A stretch of DNA of 64,000 bases. It comes from Burkholderiales bacterium (GTDB taxonomy: Bacteria > Pseudomonadota > Gammaproteobacteria > Burkholderiales > SG8-41). The stretch spans positions 1 through 64,000 of the forward strand of contig JAHCAG010000006.1 of the NCBI GenBank assembly GCA_019635015.1. Reading direction: 5' to 3'. Below are positions 1-8,255 of this stretch, in pieces. The position numbers and the translations under genes are program-made. How positions within the stretch are numbered: the first letter of the stretch is position 1; every line of letters starts with the position of its first letter. Under the pieces are notes generated by a model that had not been told where the DNA came from, did not search any database, and saw only the letters and a list, made by a program, of their open reading frames with translations.

Positions 1-611
1 TGCCACGATTCCATGTTCTTGCCGTGGGTGTCCCAGAAATCGGCCGGCAGCGCGCAGATGCCGGTGTAGAGCAGGTCGGTGTCTTCCAGCACCTTGTCGT
101 TGAAATAATCCTCGGCGGCGAGCCCCAGCGCGCGCGCCTTGATGCGCATGTTGATGTCCTTCGACACCAGGATCACCTGGCGCTTGGGATGAACCTCCTG
201 CAGGTGCTTGACCACGCCGATGATCTGGTTGTCCGCCTTGCCGCTGGGCAGGCTGGAAGGCAGCTGGGCGTTGATCGCCTCGGTCTGCAGGAAGGCGCGT
301 CCCGAGACCGCCTTGTCGCCGCGCAGCTCGAGCGGGATGCCACCGGTGATGTCGCCTTCCAGCGCCCCGACCAGTTCGTCGAGGTAGCGGCTTGCCTGGC
401 GCGCGTTGCGCGAAACTTCCGACATGCCTTTCTTGTTGTTGTCCAGCTCCTCGAGCGTGGCCATCGGGATGAAGATGTCGTGTTCCTCGAAGCGGAACAG
501 GCTGGTGGGATCGTGCATCAGGACGTTGGTGTCCAGCACGAACAGCTTGGTCGCGGCAGTGGCGATGCGGGTGACGACGGCGGAAGAGGGTGCTGCCTTG
601 CGCTGGATCAT
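1..611 (-). CDS. PhoH-family PIN domain / ATPase protein, 3' end outside window
   Basis: Partial gene: 203 codons are visible and the C-terminal ATPase half lies beyond the window edge. The N-terminal half is a PIN (nuclease-fold) domain, with the acidic motif FVLDTNVLMHDPTSL (Asp27) and a later VILVSKDINMRIKA stretch, as in the PIN-PhoH fusion proteins of bacteria (YlaK-like). Such proteins are predicted RNA-acting ATPase/nucleases in the cytoplasm. The ATG at 609-611 begins MIQRKAAPSS. The gene lies 73 bases after the bcp stop on the same strand, so the two may be cotranscribed. The family call rests on the PIN half and its typical pairing; the Walker motifs cannot be seen here. Confidence 0.8.
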   Translation of the reverse strand, partial: MIQRKAAPSSAVVTRIATAATKLFVLDTNVLMHDPTSLFRFEEHDIFIPMATLEELDNNKKGMSEVSRNARQASRYLDELVGALEGDITGGIPLELRGDKAVSGRAFLQTEAINAQLPSSLPSGKADNQIIGVVKHLQEVHPKRQVILVSKDINMRIKARALGLAAEDYFNDKVLEDTDLLYTGICALPADFWDTHGKNMESW

Positions 612-684
612 GTGCCTCCTGGCGGACGGGGTGAAGCAGGGGCCATGGGGAGTCCAGCCCCTGCGGAAACGGGCGCCCGGGAGG

Positions 685-1143
685 TCAGGCCAGGGTTCTT
701 GCGAATTCCAGCACCTCCTGTGCATGCCCGGGAACTTTCACGCCGCGCCACTCGCGGCGGATGATGCCTTTGGCGTCGATGACGAAGGTGCTGCGTTCGA
801 TGCCGCGCACCTTCCTGCCGTACATGTTTTTCATCTTGATCACGCCGAAAGCCTTGCACGCGATCTCGTCCGCGTCACTCAGCAGATCGAAGGGCAGGCC
901 GAGTTTGGTCTTGAAGTTCTCGTGTGACTTGAGGCTGTCGCGGGAAATGCCGTAGACCGCGCAACCGGCCCTGGCGAACTGCGGATGCAGGTCGCGGAAC
1001 TGCTGCCCCTCGGTGGTGCAACCCGGGGTGTTGTCCTTCGGGTAGAAGTAGATCACCAGGATCTGGCCGGGCGGAGGGCCCAGCCTGAAGGTTTTGCCCC
1101 CGGTGGAGGGAATTTCGAATTCCGGTGCAGGTTGATCCAGCAC
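685..1143 (-). CDS. bcp: Thioredoxin-dependent peroxiredoxin, Bcp/PrxQ type
   Basis: Reduces peroxides with a catalytic cysteine. The thioredoxin fold carries the FYPKDNTPGCTTEG motif, whose Cys (Cys42 from the GTG start) is peroxidatic. The classical resolving Cys five residues later is replaced by Gln47, although Cys61 is present, so the protein may act by a 1-Cys or variant mechanism. The start is uncertain. GTG at 1143 gives 152 residues, the usual Bcp length, and puts the APEF segment near the N-terminus. A TTG at 1209 in the same frame would add 22 unconserved residues. Neither has a clear ribosome-binding site. The phoH-type gene follows on the same strand. Confidence 0.85.
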   Translation of the reverse strand: MLDQPAPEFEIPSTGGKTFRLGPPPGQILVIYFYPKDNTPGCTTEGQQFRDLHPQFARAGCAVYGISRDSLKSHENFKTKLGLPFDLLSDADEIACKAFGVIKMKNMYGRKVRGIERSTFVIDAKGIIRREWRGVKVPGHAQEVLEFARTLA

Positions 1144-1309
1144 GCTGATGGATTGCCGAGTTCGCTGTGGAGTTGCGGCTATCTTGGACGAATTCGCCGC
1201 GACATGCAACAGGCGGCGCGGATTGCCTCGAAAGTTTCATGAGGAAGAAGCATTTCCGTAAACTGTGGAAGCGAACATTGCGTAGTCAAAGCAGATAACG
1301 GAGCCTGTC

Positions 1310-2701
1310 ATGAATATTGCGGTGATCGGATGCGGTTATGTCGGGCTGGTGACCGGGGCATGTCTTGCCGAAACCGGCCACACGGTGACCTGCATCGACA
1401 GCGACACACACAGGATCGCGCAACTGCGGATGGGTCTGCTGCCGTTCTTCGAGCCCGGACTGGGACCGGTGGTTCAGCGCAACTCGCAGCTGCAGCGCCT
1501 TCTGTTTGCAACCGATCCCGGCCCCGCGATTGCCGCGGCGGATCTGCTGTTCATTGCCGTCGGCACGCCGCCGCTGGCGCACGGCGGTGCCAATACACGC
1601 CAGGTCCTGGAAGCCGCCGCAACCATCGGCCGCCACATGGCGCCCGGCTGCATCGTGGTCAACAAGTCAACGGCGCCGGTGGGCACCGCGGAACAGATCC
1701 GCGCCATCCTCGACCGCGTGGCGAAGCAACGAGGCCTTGCCGGCGGCCACGAGGTGGTGGTCAATCCCGAATTCCTGCGCGAAGGCAGCGCGGTGCAGGA
1801 TTTCATGAGTCCGGACCGCGTCGTGCTCGGCCTGCAGTGTGCACTGCCGGAGCGGGTGATGCGCGGCCTCTATGCGCCATTCGTGCGCGAGCAAGAAAGA
1901 TTGCTGGTGATGGGGTTGCGGGATGCAGAACTCACCAAATATGCCGCCAATGCGATGCTGGCCACCCGCATCTCCTTCATGAACGAAATGGCGCGGCTTT
2001 GCGATGTGCTCGGCGTGGATGTCGAGAATCTGCGGCGCGGCATCGGTTCCGACTCGCGCATTGGTCAATCCTACCTGCACCCGGGCTGCGGTTACGGCGG
2101 TTCCTGTTTTCCGAAGGATGTCCGCGCGCTGATCGACATGGCCAGACAGGCGCGCAGCGAGCTCGACATCCTCACGGCGGTGGCGCAGGTCAATGACGCG
2201 CAGAAGCAATGGGCGTCGGGCGTGATCGCCGGCCGTTTCGGCCACCGGCTGCAGGGCCGGCGTTTCGCAGTCTGGGGCCTCTCCTTCAAACCCGGTACCG
2301 ATGACCTGCGCGAGGCGCCGGCACTGGCGATCATCACCGACCTGCTGGCTGCGGGCGCGCAGGTCTGTGCGCATGATCCGGTGGCGATGCCGCGCGCGCG
2401 GCGCGAATGGCCGCAGCAGTGGTTCGAGTCCGGTGCGCTGCATCTTTCCGCAAGTCCGCTGGATGCCGTGGACGGCGCCGATGCGCTGCTGCTGGTCACC
2501 GAGTGGAAGCCCTTCCGATCGCCGGATTTCGCCGAAATCGGCCGGCGCATGCGGGGCCGCCTGATTGTTGATGGCCGCAACCAGTACGATCCGCAGCAAC
2601 TGCGCGAGCTGTGTTTTGAATATGCCGGGGTCGGGCGTGGCCACCTGCAGGCCCTGAGGCGCCCGGAAGCGCTTGCGGAAGCGACGACGCTGGCCGCCTG
2701 A
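1310..2701 (+). CDS. ugd: UDP-glucose 6-dehydrogenase
   Basis: Oxidises UDP-glucose to UDP-glucuronate with two NAD+, supplying precursors for exopolysaccharide or lipopolysaccharide. The N-terminal Rossmann motif is AVIGCGYVGLVTGACLAE. The middle carries NPEFLREGSAVQDF, and the catalytic cysteine lies in GYGGSCFPKD at about residue 266. The C-terminal UDP-binding domain has WGLSFKPGTDDLREAPA. At 463 residues it is of family length (slightly long). The ATG is preceded by CGGAG seven bases upstream. It stands alone: the neighbours are divergent (bcp) and convergent (mnmH), so sugar-pathway partners are elsewhere. Confidence 0.95.
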   Translation: MNIAVIGCGYVGLVTGACLAETGHTVTCIDSDTHRIAQLRMGLLPFFEPGLGPVVQRNSQLQRLLFATDPGPAIAAADLLFIAVGTPPLAHGGANTRQVLEAAATIGRHMAPGCIVVNKSTAPVGTAEQIRAILDRVAKQRGLAGGHEVVVNPEFLREGSAVQDFMSPDRVVLGLQCALPERVMRGLYAPFVREQERLLVMGLRDAELTKYAANAMLATRISFMNEMARLCDVLGVDVENLRRGIGSDSRIGQSYLHPGCGYGGSCFPKDVRALIDMARQARSELDILTAVAQVNDAQKQWASGVIAGRFGHRLQGRRFAVWGLSFKPGTDDLREAPALAIITDLLAAGAQVCAHDPVAMPRARREWPQQWFESGALHLSASPLDAVDGADALLLVTEWKPFRSPDFAEIGRRMRGRLIVDGRNQYDPQQLRELCFEYAGVGRGHLQALRRPEALAEATTLAA

Positions 2702-2703
2702 AC

Positions 2704-3819
2704 TCAGGCCGGCTGCTGCGCGGCTTCGCCGGCGACGGCGCGGGCCAGCGCCTGCATCGCCGCGTCGCCGTGATCCGGCAGCGTCAGCCGCGGCGCCTGC
2801 GGCAGGCGCGGATAATGCGCCACGATGGCCCGCGTGTAGGCCGGATCGTAATGCCGCAGCAGCAGGTCCTCGGTCAGTTCATCCCAGCCGCCGCCGCGCG
2901 CCAGCACCTGCCAACGGTCGATGATGGTGTTGCCGTGCAGCGGCCGCAGGCAGTCGAGCTGGGTGTTGAGGGTCGCGGTGTCGGCGAGGAAATGGGCATA
3001 TTCATCCTTCAACAGCGCAACGCGCACGCTGACCGGCGCCTCGATGACCACGCAGTGGCTGGCCCACATCGCGCTGATCAGTGATTCGGGCACGCGCAGC
3101 GCGCCGATCTTCCTGCTTTCCGACTCGACGAACACCGGCCGCTCCGGCGACAACGCCTTCAATTGCGCCCACAGCCGGCTTTCGAACATTTTCTGCGAAG
3201 GCTGCGGCTGACCGGGCAGATTGCCCAGCACCGAGCCGCGGTGCGCGGCCAGTTCCTCGAGATCGATCACCTGCGCGCCCTGTTCCTGCAACGCGCGCAG
3301 CAGCCGGCTCTTGCCGGTGCCGGTCATGCCGCAGACCACACGCCAGTCAAACTGCGCAGGCAGGTTCTCCAGTTCGGCGACCACGGTGCGGCGGTAGGCC
3401 TTGTAACCGCCCTGCACACGGCCGACCTGCCAGCCGACACGGCTCAAGATGTGGGCCATCGCACCGCTGCGCTCGCCGCCGCGCCAGCAATAGACCAGAG
3501 GCCGCCAGCCGCGCGGCTTGTCGAGGAAATGCGCCTGCAGATGGCGGCTGATGTTGGCGGCCACCAGCGCGGCGCCGATCTTTTTGGCGTCGAAGGGTGA
3601 CTGCTGCTTGTAGAGCGTACCGACTTCGGCGCGTTCGCGGTCGTTCAGCACCGGGCAGCTGATCGCGCCGGGAACATGATCCTCGGCGAATTCACTCTCC
3701 GAGCGCACATCGATGATGGTGTCGAAACCCGACAGCACGTCCTGTGCGTCGATGTCGCTGAGCCGGGAATGTTGCGGGGATCTGGAGGAGGTCATCACGT
3801 GCCGCGGATTGTACTGCAT
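2704..3819 (-). CDS. mnmH: tRNA 2-selenouridine synthase (MnmH/SelU)
   Basis: Replaces sulfur by selenium in the wobble 2-thiouridine of certain tRNAs using selenophosphate. The N-terminal rhodanese domain (about residues 20-140) holds the catalytic Cys111 in VYCWRGGERSGA. The C-terminal part has a P-loop GMTGTGKS at about 164-171. Length is 371 residues from the ATG at 3819, which has GGGAG 11 bases upstream; a second ATG at 3795 gives 363 residues and is possible. It follows mnmC by 19 bases on the same strand, and the selenophosphate donor gene selD is divergent just beyond, so substrate supply and use are encoded together. Confidence 0.93.
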   Translation of the reverse strand: MQYNPRHVMTSSRSPQHSRLSDIDAQDVLSGFDTIIDVRSESEFAEDHVPGAISCPVLNDRERAEVGTLYKQQSPFDAKKIGAALVAANISRHLQAHFLDKPRGWRPLVYCWRGGERSGAMAHILSRVGWQVGRVQGGYKAYRRTVVAELENLPAQFDWRVVCGMTGTGKSRLLRALQEQGAQVIDLEELAAHRGSVLGNLPGQPQPSQKMFESRLWAQLKALSPERPVFVESESRKIGALRVPESLISAMWASHCVVIEAPVSVRVALLKDEYAHFLADTATLNTQLDCLRPLHGNTIIDRWQVLARGGGWDELTEDLLLRHYDPAYTRAIVAHYPRLPQAPRLTLPDHGDAAMQALARAVAGEAAQQPA

Positions 3820-3838
3820 GCGCCGCGGGTCTCCCGGA

Positions 3839-5764
3839 TCAGGGCAACCGGCCCTGGCGCAGCTTGCGCAGGACGAAGCGCGCGGGATCGACGGCGGCCG
3901 CGAGATCATTTTCCAGCGGCGGCGGTTCGCCGCCGATCCTGCAGGCGATGATTTCCGCGGCGAGGCTTGCCCACACCAGTCCGCGCGAGCCGCAGGCGAA
4001 GGCGCCATAGAGGCCGGGCTGGCGCGGCAGTTCGCTGACCGGCCTGCCGCGCCACTGCAGGCCCTGCGCGCGCAGGACGGCAAGGTCGGGCAGGGCGCCG
4101 ATCAGCGGCAGATGATCATTCGTTGCCGCGCGGAAGCCGACAAAATCCTGCCCGAAGTCGCCATCGTCCGGCGCCGGGCTTTCCGGCCACAGCGCGCGCA
4201 GTCCGGCGAGGTTGCGTGCGCGGTCGCTCGCGCGTGGCGAAGACTGCTCATCGTCCTCGTCGAAAGTGCTGCCGGTGACGAGGCTGTTGCCGAGATTGAC
4301 CATCGTCGCCGCGCCGGCGATGGCACAGCGCAGAGACGGCATCGCCGCGGGGATGCGGCTTAGCTGGCCGCGGATATGCCGCAGGCTGCAGAGTCCGGGC
4401 ACGAGGCGTTCGCTGTCATGGCTGTTGGCTAGCACGGCGAGCGGCGCTGCGGCCAGCAGCCTGCCTGCGGCGTCGAAGGCCTGCCAGATGCCGTTGGTGC
4501 AGTCGAGGCGCTCGACCCGGACGCCAAAACGGGTGTCGATGCCGGCGGTCGCCAACTGTGCGCCGACCAGGGAACGCGGGTCGAGCCAGCCGCAGCCGGC
4601 AAACCAGCAGCCTCCAAAACGCAGGGGCAGGCCGCAGTTCTCGCTCAAGGCATTGCGTGGGAGGAAAGCCATGTATCCGTCCGGGAAGCGCAGGCGTTCG
4701 ACGGCCTGCCGCATTGCGTGCTCTTCCGCGGCATCGGCGGCCGGCCAGGCGAGGCCTCCGCGCGAACCCGTCAGCACGTGCCCGCGCCGTTCCAGCGCAT
4801 CCCAGTTTCCCAGCGCGGACAGCAGGCCCTTGCGCACCAGGCGCGAGAGGATTGCGTCGTCGGGCGAGAGATGCGGATGGAACAGCGCGGCGGGCAGGCC
4901 GGAGGCGCCGCCGGCCGGACCGGCAGCAGCATCGAGCACGGTGACCGGATGACCGCGCAACGCCAGGGTTTCGGCTATGGCTGCTCCGGCCATGCCGGCA
5001 CCCACCACCAGCACCGGGGTGTCGGGCGGCACTGATGCGGCCATGGCAGCAGGGCGATGCCAGTGTGGCGGCCGGAATTCGCCAGCCAGGCGGTGGCGCT
5101 TGCGGCCATAACCCGGCAACCGTTCGCAGACGAAATCGGCCTGCGCCAGTCCCTCACGCACCATCGGCGCCGTGGTGTATGTCGCCAGTGTCGCGCCGGG
5201 AGCGGCGAGGCGGGAGCATTGGCGATATATCCCGTCGTTCCACATCTGCGGATTACGCGCCGGGGCAAAGCCGTCGAGATAAAAAGCATCGAAGCGGGCA
5301 TCGATCTCAGGCAGCGCTTGCGCAACATCGGCAAACAGCAGTGTCAGCAGCACACGCCCTTCATCAAAACTCAGCCGGTGCCAGCCGGGCAGGGCCTGCG
5401 GCCATTGCGCCTGCAGTTGCGCCGCCAGCGCAGCCACCTCCGGCAGCCGCGCATGGCAGGCCGCGAGATCGGCGGCGGTGAGGGGATGTTTCTCGACGGA
5501 AAAATAATGCAGCCGCCCGCAGCGCGCCGGATCCTCGCGCCAGGCCTGCCAGCTGGCGAGAAAGTTGATGCCGATGCCAAAGCCGGTTTCGAGCAGGCAG
5601 AACAGTCGCCGTCCCGCCCAGCGCTGCGGCAGGCCGTTGCCGGCAAGGAACACCGCCCGCGCCTGTGCCAGGCCGCCATCGGCGCTGTGGTAGACGTCGT
5701 CGTAGTCCGGCGACCAGGGCGTGCCGTCGTCACGATGGATCAGCGTTGCGGTGTGCAGGGACAT
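3839..5764 (-). CDS. mnmC: Bifunctional tRNA mnm5(s2)U biosynthesis protein MnmC
   Basis: Performs the last two steps of 5-methylaminomethyl formation at wobble uridine: FAD-dependent removal of carboxymethyl, then SAM-dependent methylation. The N-terminal methyltransferase domain has LETGFGIGINFL (residues 58-69) and LDGFAPARNPQMW (163-175). The C-terminal oxidase domain starts with the FAD dinucleotide motif VLVVGAGMAGAAIAE at about 251-265. At 641 residues it is close to the E. coli fusion (about 668). The start ATG is preceded by GGAG nine bases upstream. With mnmH downstream and selD divergent, the locus makes mnm5se2U. Confidence 0.94.
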   Translation of the reverse strand: MSLHTATLIHRDDGTPWSPDYDDVYHSADGGLAQARAVFLAGNGLPQRWAGRRLFCLLETGFGIGINFLASWQAWREDPARCGRLHYFSVEKHPLTAADLAACHARLPEVAALAAQLQAQWPQALPGWHRLSFDEGRVLLTLLFADVAQALPEIDARFDAFYLDGFAPARNPQMWNDGIYRQCSRLAAPGATLATYTTAPMVREGLAQADFVCERLPGYGRKRHRLAGEFRPPHWHRPAAMAASVPPDTPVLVVGAGMAGAAIAETLALRGHPVTVLDAAAGPAGGASGLPAALFHPHLSPDDAILSRLVRKGLLSALGNWDALERRGHVLTGSRGGLAWPAADAAEEHAMRQAVERLRFPDGYMAFLPRNALSENCGLPLRFGGCWFAGCGWLDPRSLVGAQLATAGIDTRFGVRVERLDCTNGIWQAFDAAGRLLAAAPLAVLANSHDSERLVPGLCSLRHIRGQLSRIPAAMPSLRCAIAGAATMVNLGNSLVTGSTFDEDDEQSSPRASDRARNLAGLRALWPESPAPDDGDFGQDFVGFRAATNDHLPLIGALPDLAVLRAQGLQWRGRPVSELPRQPGLYGAFACGSRGLVWASLAAEIIACRIGGEPPPLENDLAAAVDPARFVLRKLRQGRLP

Positions 5765-5884
5765 TCGATGTGTCTCCGCGCCTCGTCAAGGCGGGGGCGT
5801 TGTGTTAGGTTTGGGCGGCCTGAGCAAGCTGAAAAACATCATCCAACCGCTGCCCTGCAGTGTACCGTCAATCGATCGCCCATC

Positions 5885-6943
5885 ATGAACAAAACCCCGG
5901 AAACCGCGCCCCTTCGCCTGACCCAGTTCTCCCACGGCGGTGGGTGAGGCTGCAAACTGACGCCAGCGTTGCTGAGCGAAGTTCTGGCCAATGCCCCGGC
6001 CGCGCAGCCCTTCAAGGACCTGCTGGTCGGCACGGAGTCGAGCGACGACGCCGCGGTTTATCGCATCAACGATGAACAGGCGATCATCGCGACGACCGAT
6101 TTTTTCATGCCGATCGTCGATGATCCCTATGATTTCGGGCGCATCGCCGCGACCAATGCCATATCCGACGTCTACGCGATGGGCGGCAAGCCCTTCCTTG
6201 CGCTGGCCTTGCTGGGCATTCCCGTCGGCAAGATGCCGATGGAAGCCGCGCAGCGCATCACTGCCGGCGGCCATGCGGTCTGCGCCGCTGCAGGCATCCC
6301 GATTGCCGGCGGCCATTCGATCGATTCGCCGGAACCGATCTACGGCCTGGTCGCGCTGGGACTGATCCATCCCGACAAGGTCAAACGCAATGACCGCGCC
6401 GCCGCGGGCGACGTGCTGATCCTCGGCAAGGGCCTGGGCGTGGGCATCATGAGCGCGGCGTTGAAAAAAGGTGAGCTGCGCGACAAGGCCTATGCGCAGA
6501 TGATCGAGTCGACGACAAAACTCAATACGCCGGGCATTGCGCTGGCCGAGATGCCACAGGTGCATGCGCTGACCGATATCACCGGCTTCGGCCTGCTTGG
6601 CCACCTGCTCGAGATCTGCCGCGGTTCGGGTTTGACCGCCGAAATCGAATGGTCGAAGGTGCCGCTGCTGAGCGCTGCGCGCCACCTCGCGGAAGCGGGT
6701 TATGTCACCGGTGCATCCGAACGCAACTGGAACAGCTATGGCACACAGGTCCTGATGCCGGCTGGTGACGTGACGGTACAGCGCAGGTTGCTGACCGATC
6801 CGCAAACTGCCGGCGGTCTGCTGGTCGCCTGCGCGCCGGAAGTGGCGGACGCGGTGCTCAAGGTGTTCAGGACAGAGGGTTTTGCCGATGCCGCTGTCAT
6901 TGGCCGGCTGAGTGCAGGTGCCGCCCAGGTAAAAATATTGTAA
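5885..6943 (+). CDS. selD: Selenophosphate synthase (selenide, water dikinase), probable selenoprotein with UGA-encoded Sec21
   Basis: Makes selenophosphate from selenide and ATP. The frame is open from ATG 5885 to TAA 6943 (352 residues) except for one TGA at 5945-5947. That codon lies in the glycine-rich active-site loop: the text reads SHGGG-(UGA)-GCKLTPALLSE, and the family has Cys or Sec exactly there. The catalytic Lys24 is three residues on, the same Cys17/Lys20 spacing as in E. coli SelD. Downstream sequence is fully conserved in style (DDAAVYRI, ATNAISDVYAMGG, GGHSID, LTDITGFGLLGH). I therefore read the UGA as selenocysteine rather than a nonsense mutation. The gene is divergent from mnmC-mnmH and its stop abuts the tesA stop. 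Automated callers would begin it falsely at TTG 5969. Confidence 0.92.
5961..5978 (+). promoter_or_regulatory. Candidate bacterial SECIS hairpin in selD
   Basis: Downstream of the in-frame UGA (5945-5947) lies CGCCAGC / GTT loop / GCTG-A-GCG, a seven-pair stem with one bulged A. The apical loop begins with G, U about 20 bases after the UGA, the spacing expected for a bacterial SELB-binding element. The fold was drawn by eye and not scored. Confidence 0.5.
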
Positions 6944-7564
6944 TTATTTGATTTTATTGGTATTTTTTAATATCGGCTCAAGCGTTTTCCAGACCGTGTC
7001 GAGGATCAGCGGCTGCGCCGCCGCCGTCGGGTGCAGATTGTCCGGCAGGAAGTAGTCACGCTTCTCGGCGAATCCTTCAAGCAGGAAGGGCACCAGCGGC
7101 AGCTTGCGTTTCTTCGCGATGTCACTGAAGGTCGTCTGGAACTTTTCCGTGTATTGCTGGCCGTAATTGGGCGGTATGCGCATGCCGACGATGATCACCC
7201 GCGATTTTGCTTTTTGCGCGGCGTCGATGATGCGCTCGAGATTGCGGCGCATGGCATCGAGGTCGGAGCCGCGCAGGCCGTCGTTGGCACCCAGTGCGAG
7301 AATCACAATGGCAGGGCGATGGTTCTTCAATGCCTGCTCGATGCGATTTGCGCCACCGAGCGTGGTTTCACCGCTGATACTGGCATTGGCGACCGTATAA
7401 TCCAGCTTCTTTTCACGCAGCCGCTGGGCGAGCAGCTGGGCCCAGTCCTCGCCGCGAGCAAGCCCGTAACCGGCGGACAGGCTGTCACCGTACACCAGGA
7501 TGGTCGCGGCGCCGGCAAACGACGGCGCCAGCAGAGTCAACAACAGGAACAAGCGGATCAGCAT
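6944..7564 (-). CDS. tesA: Arylesterase / acyl-CoA thioesterase I, GDSL (SGNH) family, periplasmic
   Basis: Secreted serine hydrolase acting on acyl esters and thioesters. An N-terminal signal peptide of about 19 residues (LFLLLTLLAPSFAGAA) precedes block I VYGDSLSAGYG with nucleophile Ser28. Further blocks are the Gly of TLGG, the Asn of LGANDGLRG, and the C-terminal PDNLHPTA with the catalytic Asp/His. The ATG at 7564 has GGAG ten bases upstream. Its start codon overlaps the divergent ybbA-like start (shared CATG at 7562-7565). The tesA/ybbA divergent pair is a known arrangement in proteobacteria. The stop abuts the selD stop with no gap. Confidence 0.93.
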   Translation of the reverse strand: MLIRLFLLLTLLAPSFAGAATILVYGDSLSAGYGLARGEDWAQLLAQRLREKKLDYTVANASISGETTLGGANRIEQALKNHRPAIVILALGANDGLRGSDLDAMRRNLERIIDAAQKAKSRVIIVGMRIPPNYGQQYTEKFQTTFSDIAKKRKLPLVPFLLEGFAEKRDYFLPDNLHPTAAAQPLILDTVWKTLEPILKNTNKIK

Positions 7565-8255
7565 GAGCGAAGAACTCCGGAATACTGAAAATGACGGGAT
7601 GGTCCGCGTGGCGGGCCTGACGAAGCAGGTTACCACCGGCGATTCCGAATTGACCATTTTGCGCGACGTGAGTTTCAGCATCGCTGCCGGCGAAGCCGTG
7701 GCTGTGGTCGGTGCTTCCGGTTCCGGCAAGTCCACACTACTCGGGTTACTGGCGGGCCTCGACACGCCGAGCGCGGGTTCGGTGCGGATCGACGGCGAGG
7801 ATCTGTTTGCGCTCGATGAAGACGGCCGCGCTGCGTTGCGCGCGCGATTGCTCGGTTTTGTTTTCCAGTCCTTCAATCTGCTGCCGGCGATGACGGCGCT
7901 GGAAAACGTGATGCTGCCGCTGGAGCTCGCCGGGACGGCGAATGCGGCGGCGGAGGCGAAGTCGCTGCTGGAGCGCGTCGGTCTCGGCCAGCGGCTGACC
8001 CATTACCCGAAACAGCTCTCCGGCGGCGAGCAGCAGCGCGTGGCGATCGCCCGCGCCTTTGTCACCCAGCCGCGGCTGCTGCTGGCCGATGAGCCGACCG
8101 GCAACCTCGACGCCGATACCGGTGCCGGCATCATCCAGCTGATGTTCGACCTTAACCGCGAACGCGGCACGACGCTGGTGCTGGTGACGCATGACATGGA
8201 CCTGTCGCAGCGCTGCGGTCGTTCGCTGCGGCTGGCCGGCGGGATGCTCCAGTAA
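7563..8255 (+). CDS. ybbA: ABC transporter ATP-binding protein, YbbA/LolD-like
   Basis: ATPase of an FtsX-type (MacB/LolD-class) exporter with the next gene. Walker A is GASGSGKST, signature [14 protein letters not shown], Walker [13 protein letters not shown], and the H-loop VTHD. The ATG at 7563 overlaps the divergent tesA start. An ATG at 7599 ([11 protein letters not shown]) would match the usual YbbA N-terminus better and is a real alternative; a start at 7500 would overlap tesA. The stop TAA overlaps the permease ATG (TAATG), which implies coupled translation. The transported substrate of YbbAP systems is not established; lipophilic molecules or envelope stress roles are suspected. Confidence 0.9.
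   Translation: MSEELRNTENDGMVRVAGLTKQVTTGDSELTILRDVSFSIAAGEAVAVVGASGSGKSTLLGLLAGLDTPSAGSVRIDGEDLFALDEDGRAALRARLLGFVFQSFNLLPAMTALENVMLPLELAGTANAAAEAKSLLERVGLGQRLTHYPKQLSGGEQQRVAIARAFVTQPRLLLADEPTGNLDADTGAGIIQLMFDLNRERGTTLVLVTHDMDLSQRCGRSLRLAGGMLQ

Noticed and set aside
5057..5947. A 296-residue plus-strand frame ending at TGA 5947
   Set aside because: Only its last 20 codons are real: they are the N-terminus of selD. The rest is antisense to mnmC.
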